From Siphonodentalium dalli (taxonomy: Eukaryota; Mollusca; Scaphopoda; Gadilida; Siphonodentaliidae): a DNA stretch of 64,000 nucleotides. The position numbers and the translations under genes were made by a program. The notes under the pieces are model-generated. The model was not told the origin of the DNA. It was given only the letters and a program-made list of their open reading frames with translations, and did not search any database. Location of the stretch: contig CP136061.1 in the NCBI GenBank assembly GCA_032622095.1, positions 9,204,447 to 9,268,446 of the forward strand, in the 5' to 3' direction. Position 1 is the stretch's first letter. Each line of letters begins with the position of its first letter. Positions 54,880 through 64,000 of this stretch are shown here, piece after piece.

Positions 54880-55565
54880 TAGCTCAACTTACTTTGTAAG
54901 TTTGACCTATTGCCATGGTTTGGCGTCCGGCGTCCGTGTGTGCATGTGTCCGTCAACAATTTCCTTTGGCGCGGTCTACAGGTCGTACATGTACCTTTGG
55001 TCTGATCTTTATGAGATTTGTCATGAATGTTGACATTGACATGTAGATGGGAACGAGTCATTTTGGTGTCATTCGGCCAAAAAACATGGCCGCTGGCGGC
55101 CATCTTGGATTTCAAAATGCAATCCATTGGCGCGGGCTACAGGTCGTACTGTTCGTATGATCATCATGAAATTTGTCATGGATGTTAATATTGACATGTA
55201 GATGGGAACGAGTGATTTTGGGGTCGTTCGGCCAAAAAACATGGCTGCCAGCAGCCATCTTGGATTTTACTCTTTGCATGACTAAATCCTTTAGCGCGGG
55301 CTACAGGTTGTAACTTTGGTCGGAACTTCATGAAATTTGTCATGGATGTTAACAATGACATGTAGATGGGAACGAGTCATTTTGGTGTCGTTCGGCCGAA
55401 AAACGTGGCTGCCAGCAGCCATCTTGGATTTTACTCTTTGCATGACTAAATCCTTTGGCACAGGTTCGACATTTCAATTAGCACCTTTCCTATTCCTCCA
55501 TTTACTGTCAACCATTAAATTATTTCCCTACCTAAGTTGAGCTACAGTGTCATTGACACTTTCAT
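54880..55565. repeat. Dispersed repeat, copy 2 (three internal units)
   Basis: Same TAGCTCAACTTA start (54880) and TAAGTTGAGCTACAGTGTCA end as copy 1, but with only three internal units. It ends ...GACACTTTCAT. Confidence 0.88.
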
Positions 55566-57809
55566 GTTTATAAAACATTTAAAAACATATATTTGTATAT
55601 TGTAAGATATTTCAAGGGATGGGTGGTTTCAAGATCCTAATAATTCTCGAATGTTATTACATCGCGGTCCGGTTCCAGTGATCAACTAGGGTTGCCACGA
55701 CTATGAGTTTTCATAATCGACTAATCGGCAGCTATAATCGACGGTTAGTTGATTAATCGGTAATATATGCGCCCTGTATTCCATCCAGGTAAACAATTGA
55801 TAAATGCGAAATTAAGATGACTTCTTTACATCCATTTTGAAGACAGTTATAAATTGTCGATGCTCCTTGTTTTACACTGTTTTATTTCGCATACAACAAG
55901 GAATACTCATGCCCTCGTAGTCTCATTAGTCCCGATGTAGTTTTTAACAGGCCCTTACTATTAAGTATTGCCAAGTGCCCATATTGCCGATGTTTCTGGC
56001 AAAGTTAGAGCAAACTGCATACACGACGTGACAGTAACTGTGCAAAATTGCACGAAGTAAAGCTAATCTCGATCGCGACTCCCAAGCCGCCACTACGTAT
56101 TTCGGCAGGTCACGTGCATCACAATAATTGGTAAAATTGAGGCGAAAGGCGTGCACTTACAATGAAGTTAACGAGGACATAGGTAGACAGTGGGAGATAT
56201 TTGAGCTTTTCTGGGAGACCCTGGGGTGACAGGGATGCAGTCACAATAACTGCTGTGTATAACCTGGACATTTTCAAAAAAGAATTGCAAGAAATAATGA
56301 AAAAATTAATAGTTTATATTACCGGCAACCGCTTCGGAAATGTATCTAGCACAGTAGCACTAATAGTAAATTAATATTCACAGTTAAACAATAAACATAA
56401 TTAACATTTCGATGTCGCACACATAATACTTTGAAGATGACCGTCAAACGTCGGCGGCAACATCAAAGGCAGAGGACACCGCAACGGAATTGTGCGGCAT
56501 ACGTAGTTAACAGTTACTTCTAGACATGACATCGATGAAAAGTACTGCTTACATACACAAGTTACACTACCATATCCACCCCCCCGACCGACCAGCATCA
56601 TAGAAAATTAGCAGGACAACTTAACCAGGGCCGGAATCAGCGTGTTAATCCTCCAGGGATATCAATAGGGAAGAACTACATCAAACTGAATTCCAAATTT
56701 GCGAAAATGTGAGACAAGGACGTGGCGAGTAGATTGAGCTGGTTTCACTCCAAACTTTATCAAAATGTTCAATAGTTGGAAATATAAATGAGTTAATGAC
56801 ACATCAATTGTAAAAGTAACAATAAGTTAAAATCGTTCTTACATTTCGGAGAAAATTTGTAATAAATTTGTCATAATTTAGGAAAAATCACCACCACAGA
56901 CGAGGGTTGGCGAGACATAATTATATACAACAATTGGAAAGCTTGAAGTATACCAGTTGTATGCTTGCAACCCAAATAGAAGTTTCCAGATTTGGTTACA
57001 AATGCAGTTGGAAATTCCTAGTTGTCCATACCCAAACATAAACTACATTTTCGCTTCAATATTTAAATATAAGATGTTGATTGCCAAGCAAAACAAAAAC
57101 GTTTGTATACATAGAAAAATAAGAAATCCAGTTGAAGAATGATGTTTGCTAACCCGAAAAGGGATGCAGGACAGTTTGCAGAATGGAGGGGTGCAGTTTA
57201 AACTTCGAAGCTTTACGGCCCACCCAAACGAAAACAGTGTTACCACGTCCCTTCTTTGACCAAATGAGGGTTATTGAAATTCAAGTACCGGTAGTAATCG
57301 TTCAACAAATAACGATTGAATATGAAGTCATATGCGAAAAAAGGCTGAAATAGATGAAAAAAATAAAAATAATTACCTCACATGTATGCCGTGAGTCCAC
57401 AGTATACAATGGCAAACCACAATAGCATGAATCTTAACTTGCGGGTCTGGGTTATGAATGGGGAAGCCAGACCATAAGTATGAGGTGACAAACAATACGG
57501 TACATTTTCCTGATTAATGATAACTTGCATTCAGCCCGTGCTTAAATGTGACGACTGCAGATTGTGTTAAGATATCACACGCACAGTTGCCAACCACTCG
57601 CTATCAGGTCAGCAATGTATAATAGGCCAAACCAATAAAATTATTTGATAGTAGGTTTTAATGGCCGTTCAGCAAAGCTTATATATTATTAACACATATT
57701 CGAAAGACCACTGTATTCACAACACAGTGTCCGAATACCCATATGCCACTCATATATGATAGGCACTAGTTCAATTCAGCAGAAACGCATAAGTCCTACG
57801 ATTATAGTA
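55566..57809. other. AT-rich non-coding stretch
   Basis: 2.2 kb without a gene I can support. Frames at 55944-56156, 56401-56601 and 56957-57246 have no motifs. AGGGTTGCCACGACTATGAG near 55688 followed by repeated TAATCG recalls hAT-type termini, but no partner end was found. Confidence 0.4.
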
Positions 57810-57847
57810 CACCCACTGAACGCGCTTCGCGCGTTGGTCAGTGGGTG
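57810..57847. repeat. Short GC-rich hairpin at the edge of the dispersed repeat
   Basis: CACCCACTGAACGCGC and GCGCGTTGGTCAGTGGGTG pair around TTC. It directly abuts the truncated left edge of copy 3. Confidence 0.85.
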
Positions 57848-58739
57848 AAAAAACATGGCTGCTGGTGGCCATCTTGGATTTTACTCTTTGCATCACTAAA
57901 TCCTTTGACACATCCTACAGACCACATCTCTGATCCGATCATCACGAGTCATTTTGGGGTCATTTGGCCAAAAAACATGGCCGCATCAGCCATCTTGGAT
58001 TTTACTCTTTGCATCACTAAATACTTTGGCGCGGGCTACAGGTCGTATCTTTGGTCTGATCTTTATGAAATTTGTCATGAATGTTGACATTGACATGTAG
58101 ATGGGAACGAGTCATTTTGGGGTCATTCGGCCAAAAAACATATGGCCGCTGGACGCTGGTGGCCATATTGGATTTCAAAATTAAATCCATTGGCGCGGCC
58201 TACAGGCCGTACTGTTTGTGTGATCATCATAAAATTTGTCATTAATGTTGACATTTACATCTAGATGGGAACGAGTCATTTTAGGATCATTCGGCCAAAA
58301 AACATGGCCACTGGAGGCCATCTTGGTTTTTACTCTTTGCATCACTAACTCCTTTGACACACCCTACATACCACATCCCTGATCCAATCATCAGCAAACT
58401 TCATATGGATCATCGAGGCGACCTCTTGATGGGAACAAGTCATTTTAGGGTCATTCGGCAAAAAAATATGGCCACCAATGGCCATTTTGGATTTTACTCT
58501 TTGTATGACTAAATATTTCTACAAAATCCATTAGCATGGGTTATAGACAAATCTGTTTCTTTGATCTTTATGAAATTTGTCATGGATGTTGACATTGACA
58601 TGTAGATGAGTTTTAGTATTTATTCTTTGCATCACTAAATCCTTTGGCACACCCTACAGACCACATCCCTCCATTTATTGTCAACCATTAAATTATTCCC
58701 CTACCTAAGTTGAGCTACAGTGTCATTGACACTTTCATT
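57848..58739. repeat. Dispersed repeat, copy 3, left end missing
   Basis: About six internal units as in copy 1 and the same right end TAAGTTGAGCTACAGTGTCA. The TTAGCTCAAC start is absent and replaced by the hairpin at 57810. Confidence 0.88.
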
Positions 58740-59634
58740 AGTGTGAAAACTTGCATCTTCATGTATAAAAATTTAGCATGGTATTTCCTAATAAGCCCTA
58801 TTCCTTAAAAACTGCAAAAAGCCTATAGAGTATAGATGAATATTTTGACCATTGAAGGCAATACCGGTTTGAACCAATAGAATACATGTATTTGTACCAT
58901 TTTAGAATCATAGGTTTTATTCAGCCATGACTGTGGTGAACATTAAGTTACTAAGGCATTATCAAGCTCACAAATCTTCTCATTGCTTGGTAAACCTGTT
59001 ATGTGGATTTCAGTCATTGGGCAGTATTTCTAATACAGGTGAGGGGGTGATACATGTATATCTTATACCACAAAAACCATCGCGGTCACCCACCTCCACA
59101 CAAAAACATCTCTGTGTAATCACACCGCTCCTCTAAGTTAATTCACATGTGTTTGCTGGTCACATACTACAGTATCAAACAATAGGACTAGAGTAAACAG
59201 GTGTAAAATAAAGTGATTCAAGTGATCATCACAAAATACTATGCATTAATCCAGATGCCCAGGTCTATCAGACTATCACTCATTTACAAAGTATCGGTAC
59301 CTTCATCACAACCTGAGCAGATACATGTACATGTATCTTGGTGAGATCATCACCATAATCCATTGTATTGGATGCAATCTGGAAAAACCTGTGACTTGAA
59401 ATTCTTAGAGTATTTAGCTTAGGGCATGCTTTTTTGTGACTTTTCAGTGATAACCAAGACGCTCTTGCGGAGTGAAGTTTATGACATCGTCCCATCAGTA
59501 GCATAGTATTCTCCATGTGACACCAAAAACAGCCTATCCTAGTAGTTGTACAATATTAGCACATGTATTATTTTGACAATTACTTGTACGTGTTCTCTAT
59601 ATTTCGTAATCAAGATTATAAAGACATTAGTGAT
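58740..59634. other. Non-coding stretch
   Basis: No gene or structured repeat recognised. Confidence 0.4.
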
Positions 59635-59780
59635 GCAGACCAGACTGGACCACCCTAGGTGGTCCAGTCTAGCGTGGTCCAGTCCATTGACTAGGCAGTC
59701 CTGTCCGGTCCAGGCCATTCTGGTCTGGTACCCTTGTATGGAGTTGCCCGAGTTGGACTGGTCCAAAGCGGTCTGGTCTA
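59635..59780. repeat. Cluster of GGTCCAGTC / GACTGGACC half-sites
   Basis: At least eight occurrences of TGGTCCAGTC-like words in both orientations, including the palindrome GGACCACCCTAGGTGGTCC. Probably a decayed short tandem or foldback repeat. The overlapping frames are by-products. Confidence 0.7.
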
Positions 59781-59917
59781 CTTACATGTGAATGAATTAC
59801 CCTTTTAGCAAAATCTATACATTATACTATACCAGGCCCATATAAAATGCACAATAGATACATGTGGCACTGTTATTTTCAACACACATAGAAGCATACA
59901 GAGAATCGTACCGACAT

Positions 59918-59956
59918 GTGGCAAAGTCACTCCAACCCATGGGGTGACTTTGCCAC
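59918..59956. repeat. Hairpin with 13-bp perfect arms
   Basis: GTGGCAAAGTCAC and its inverse around TCCAACCCATGGG. The arm recurs at about 60118 (GTGGCAAAGTCACCCC). Confidence 0.85.
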
Positions 59957-60244
59957 CCAACTTTTTCAGTACATGCTCTCATTCCAAACATACATGGACC
60001 ATAACGGCATAACCACACATGAAATATATAGCATGAAGTTACCTGAGTTAAATGACTGTAGAACTGTTTTCTGAATTTAGCTTGTGACTGAATGCTACAT
60101 AGAATTATGCCAAAAAGGTGGCAAAGTCACCCCGTTTTACGGTACAGAAAGGGATAAGATTAAAAGGTAAAACAGTCAAATTTCCGGCCCAACCGAATTA
60201 TAAAAAAAACTCCTGTGAGAATCTAGTAATTATTTATATTGGCC

Positions 60245-60897
60245 TTTAACCCTTCATGACTGGAGCTTCCTGTAGGGAGCCCCATACAGGTGGCAGCTTG
60301 TATTGCTGAGTGTCGTCTGCTCACGTCTGTGGGGGGCTCCATAAGGGTAGTTTAACCCTTCCATGACTGGAGCTTCCTGTAGGGAGCCCCATACAGGTGG
60401 CAGCTTGTATTGCTGAGTGTCGTCTGCTCATGTCTGTGGGGGGCTCCATAAGGGTAGTTTAACCCTTCCATGACTGGAGCTTCCTGTAGGGAGCCCCATA
60501 CAGGTGGCATGTATTGCTGAGTGTCGTCTGCTCACGTCTGTGTGGGGCCCCATAAGAGTAGTTTAACCCTCCCATGACTGGAGCTTCCTATAGGGAGCCC
60601 CATACAGGTGGCAGCTTGTATTTCTGAGTGTCGTCTGCTCACGTCTGTGGGGGGCTCCATAAGGGTAGTTTAACCCTTCCATGACTGGAGCTTCCTGTAG
60701 GGAGCCCCATACAGGTGGCAGCTTGTATTGCTGAGTGTTGTCTGCTCATGTCTGTGAGGGGCTCCATAAGGGTAGTTTAACCCTTCCACGACTGGAGCTT
60801 CCTGTAGGGAGCCCCATACATGTGGCAGCTTGTATTGCTGAGTGTTGTCTGCTCAAGTCTGTGAGGGGCTCCATAAGGGTAGTTTAACCCTTCCATG
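60245..60897. repeat. 107-bp tandem array, six units plus a partial, starting TTTAACCCTTCC
   Basis: Units start at 60245, 60351, 60458, 60562, 60669, 60776 and 60883 (period 107, with small deletions). Each opens TTTAACCCTTCCATGACTGG and AGCTTCCTG, matching the left terminus of the TTAA MITE at 10155, and closes GGCTCCATAAGGGTAG, a rough inverse of its own start. Non-coding. Confidence 0.93.
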
Positions 60898-62030
60898 ATC
60901 CCAGATAGCAAAACTATGTTGGCATTACGTTGGCATTACGTTGGCACCGTTGGCATTACGTTGGCAAAAATTGCCAACGTTTGGCCAACGTTTGGCCAAC
61001 GTTGGGCCAACGTTCATTTTCCAACCGTGGTTATCCAACGCATTGCCAACGTTTTGCCAACCGTGGTTTGCCAACGTAATGCCAACGTAATGCCAACCAT
61101 ATAATGCAACAATAAATATATATAGTTGATATTGGCGATTTTTATGATTCAAGTCTTAAAATTGTCTATGCTTTTCAAGTGTCTCCCATGTTATCTGCAT
61201 ATTACAGCTTTCCTCATTGGTCATAATAATTAATTCTCAGGAAATGGAGTTAATGTTGGCAGATGGTTCATTTTCCAACCGTGGTTATCCAACGCATTGC
61301 CAACGTTTTGCCAACCGTGGTTTGCCAACGTAATGCCAACGTAATGCCAACCATATAAATATATTGTTGATATTGGCAATTTTTCTGGTTCAAGACTTAA
61401 AATTGTCTATGTTTTTCAAGTGTCTCCCATGCTATCTGCATATTACAGCTTTCCTCGTTGGTCATAATAATTAATTCTCAGGAAATGGAGTTAATGTTGG
61501 CAGATGGTTCATTTTTCAACAGTGGTTAAATATCCAACGCATTGCCAACGTTTTGCCAACCGTGGTTTGCCAACGTAATGCCAACGTAATGCCAACCATA
61601 TAAATATATTGTTGATATTGGCAATTTTTCTGGTTCAAGACTTAAAATTGTCTATGTTTTTCAAGTGCCTCCCATGTTATCTGCATATTACATATGGTCT
61701 TAATAATTAATTCTCAGGAATTGGAGTTAACGTTGGCAGATGGTTAGCCCCGCGTTCATTTTCCAACGGCTTGCCAACCGTGGTTTGCCAACATAATGCC
61801 AACCATAATGTTACAATATATAGTTGATATTGGCGATTTCTTTATGGTTCAAGTCCATGTCTATGCTTTTCAAGTGTTATAAGTATATTGGTACAGCATT
61901 ATCAATTAATCATAATGACTAATACTCAGGAGATGCAGTTAATGTTGGCAGATGGGTGGCATATGGTTGGCAAAGCAACATTGGGCCAATGTTGGAATAC
62001 CAACACTTTACCAATCACTAATTACATTGT
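60898..62030. repeat. CCAACGT-rich array, four units of about 245 bp
   Basis: Starts with a dense GTTGGCATTACGTTGGCA / TGCCAACGTTTGGCCAACG inverted cluster. Four units follow, each with TTCCAACCGTGGTTATCCAA, GCCAACGTAATGCCAACC, TTGATATTGGC and CAGGAAATGGAGTTAATGTT (CCAACC positions 61021, 61275, 61516, 61761). It ends with GGTTGGCAAAGCAACATTGG. Likely a non-autonomous element with amplified subterminal repeats; ends uncertain. Confidence 0.85.
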
Positions 62031-62620
62031 ATCAACATAATGCGAATTGCTTTTTCACTGGTGTGTACATGTAATTATGAGGAATAATCAGCATCCTGGT
62101 ATAATTTGTGTCTATCACAAGCTTGCTTCATGATTTATTTGTTTGTGATTCTGCCCAAATATATTTATACAGTGAAATTACACTACCCGGAAATTAAGAT
62201 TATACATTGAATCAATTGCCATGCCCACTGACGGAAAGAGGGACTGACAGATATATGGATGCATAAAGGTCTGGACACACTGACGGACAGATGGATGGAC
62301 GAGGTCAATCCAGTATACCCCATTCTTTTTTAGAGTGGGGGTATAATTATAATTGTGCACACTCAGTATATGATATGTAATCAATACAATGATATGCCCT
62401 ACAGTGCGTGTTGTATCGAAACAGGTCTGTTTGGAGATTATGGCAGCATCAAGTGTTCCAGACACGAGACAAGATATATGCACAATCTCCAATTTAATAA
62501 ACACAAAGCACAAGATAGATCACTGAAATGTACTTGATAAAACAGTATAAAAAAAAATTATTGTACTGAATTTTAGATATATATTCTCGCAATAAATATA
62601 TGTTATAGGCATAAATATCC
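62031..62620. other. Non-coding stretch
   Basis: No gene recognised; the frame at 62178-62513 has no motif. Confidence 0.4.
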
Positions 62621-62788
62621 TACAGTAATGCCCTAAGTAATCGAAATATGGCTTGTTGCCATTCATCGGAAAGCTCTCGAGGAGAGCTTTCCGATGAATG
62701 GCAACAAGCCATATTTCAGACTAAATCCTGAAAAGTTACCCATAATTCTGCTGTGGTTATGGAGTCGATTACTTAGGGCATTACTGTA
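62621..62788. mobile_element. Mariner-like MITE with a nested perfect palindrome
   Basis: TACAGTAATGCCCTAAGTAA (62621) and its inverse ending ACTGTA (62788) give perfect 24-bp ends with TA at the edges, as in Tc1/mariner. Asymmetrically inside lies a 75-bp perfect palindrome (62643-62717, GAAATATGGCTTGTTGCCAT arms). Confidence 0.8.
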
Positions 62789-62948
62789 CTTGAGCATTGA
62801 GCATGCACTCTAATTTATGATGTGATATACCGTATGGCCTAGCATCAATAAGCCGAAAATACAGTCCATTTGGTTGACAAATCCAAACATTGTAAATAAT
62901 GTAAGTTCCACTTACCTTTAGCTAAAGTATACTAGTAATTTATTATTT

Positions 62949-63270
62949 AAAGAGGTACTGTACACCAAATTTGTCCATTTATGAGACCATCTCATATTAT
63001 ACCCAACAGAATGTATATTTGATCCATGGATGATTGAAAAATACACTTGTGTGCTCTTTGAACGATGGAAACAACATGGTAATATTAATGGAAATGAGTT
63101 ATTGACTCGAATAACTCATTTCTGTCATAATCCATATGTTCTTTCGCATCACTCTTAAAGCACACAAGTGTATTTTGCACTCACCCATGGTTCAAATTTA
63201 TTTATCATTCTGTTGGGTATATTATGAGATGGTCTCATAAATGGCCAAATTTAGTACACACAACTTCTTT
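62949..63270. mobile_element. Foldback MITE, about 105-bp arms
   Basis: The left arm (GTCCATTTATGAGACCATCT ... ACACTTGTGTGCT) and right arm (AGCACACAAGTGTATTTTGC ... AGATGGTCTCATAAATGGCC) are inverse at roughly 85% identity. A second small palindrome AATGAGTTATT/AATAACTCATT is at the centre. No clear target duplication. Confidence 0.75.
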
Positions 63271-63830
63271 AGTCTTTAACCAAACCAGTCCAAAATATGG
63301 CCTCCTACAGTGTTAATAGGTTCACTATATGTTTTTAATTGGAAGGAGAATTAATATCAAAGAAATTCATTAACGAGAGTAACTAACTGTAACTAGTAAA
63401 ACTGATTCAGATTTAATCCACCATCAGAGAATACTGTTTAACATAGTCATGTTAAAGTCCTAATCAGGTTTAATCACAGGATTATTCAATGAATATTGCC
63501 CTCAAGTTCCACAACCAACATATAGTCGATAGTAAAATCCAGTTGTGTGATATATAGACACAGCTCTATCATTTCAAAATACCAAAACTCATTCCAAAGA
63601 CATGCGGATAGTCATATTCTGTTGTGTAAAAAATTATGGATTTCAACAAATTTCTATCATAGATAAATTGTTATTCAGTGTATAGTTGGTATTGGGCACT
63701 GGATGCACTCCCGTTCATAACAATTTTGTCTCGGTTTCAAAATATACCCAACTTGTTCTCAAGAGTCCATATTGAAGTGCTTTGGTTAAACTTAAAGGGC
63801 TACAGATACTCAACTTATTTGAACTGGATA
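63271..63830. other. Non-coding stretch
   Basis: No gene recognised. Confidence 0.4.
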
Positions 63831-63990
63831 TACATGTAGTAGCATATCTTAGAAATAGGTATCAACATATTATTTATTATTAAACTCATTTTTTATGAAA
63901 ACTAACAATTTTGGTACTACATGTTGTAGCATATCTCAGAAATAGGTATCAACATATTATTTATTGCAAAACTCATTTTTATGAGAAAAA
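63831..63990. repeat. 87-bp tandem duplication
   Basis: AGCATATCTTAGAAATAGGT (63841) recurs at 63928 with one change, followed by the same ATCAACATATTATTTATT. The second copy reaches the window end. Confidence 0.88.
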
Positions 63991-64000
63991 AAACCAAATT

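Noticed and set aside
55680-55770. AGGGTTGCCACGACTATGAG resembling a hAT-type terminus
   Set aside because: No matching inverted end or 8-bp duplication found nearby.
1-64000. CRISPR arrays, tRNA or rRNA genes
   Set aside because: Repeats lack the unique-spacer pattern, and no cloverleaf with conserved A/B boxes or rRNA core sequence was seen. The sequence is of eukaryotic type.

Overview
This window looks like repeat-dense, AT-rich nuclear DNA from a marine invertebrate, most likely a mollusc and perhaps a bivalve. That is inference. The evidence is the mix of CR1-like LINEs with esterase-type ORF1, a Ty3/gypsy element with a tRNA-Leu primer site, piggyBac-like and mariner-like MITEs, and minisatellites. 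I find no convincing multi-exon host gene, no tRNA or rRNA, and no CRISPR array. Almost every long open frame belongs to a transposable element, a decayed copy of one, or a tandem repeat.

Layout. 1-4528 is a 50-bp satellite with higher-order blocks. 5396-5840 and 10155-11398 are TTAA-bounded palindrome-bearing MITEs, and the second runs into a 30/33-bp minisatellite (11402-12508). 12838-17727 (minus) is a scrambled LINE: ORF1 with an SGNH-esterase signature, a split endonuclease and no reverse-transcriptase core. A 398-bp MITE sits in its ORF1. 18073-20031 is a GC-rich 2-kb inverted-repeat element with an 8-bp target duplication. 24472-28697 (minus) is a second LINE with most of ORF1 and ORF2. 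It abuts one copy of a repeat family whose other, uninterrupted copy lies at 23155-23632.

29102-35302 is a 6.2-kb terminal-inverted-repeat element inserted in that repeat. The uninterrupted copy serves as an in-window empty site and fixes the boundaries and the ATAC duplication. The element holds one decayed acidic, repetitive reading frame. That frame is interrupted by a 919-bp nested element with perfect 45-bp terminal inverted repeats, filled with regularly spaced GATATC palindromes.

39016-39366 holds a piece of a MULE-type transposase domain. 40284-43103 is an intact 939-codon Gln/Pro-rich frame. The region containing it is bracketed by near-identical 180-bp direct repeats. The right-hand repeat is split by an apparently intact Ty3/gypsy retrotransposon (44007-50897) with identical 226-bp LTRs. 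Its order is SGNH-like ORF, gag, a -1 slippery site, pol. From 52.1 kb to the end there are molluscan-type dispersed repeats, a 107-bp tandem array made from a MITE end, a CCAACG-rich array, and several hairpin MITEs.

In the Ty3 element, full-length RNA would be primed by tRNA-Leu, Gag would package it, and Pol would be made by frameshifting. The SGNH-like ORF is the unexplained accessory protein. The two LINEs are inactive as they stand.
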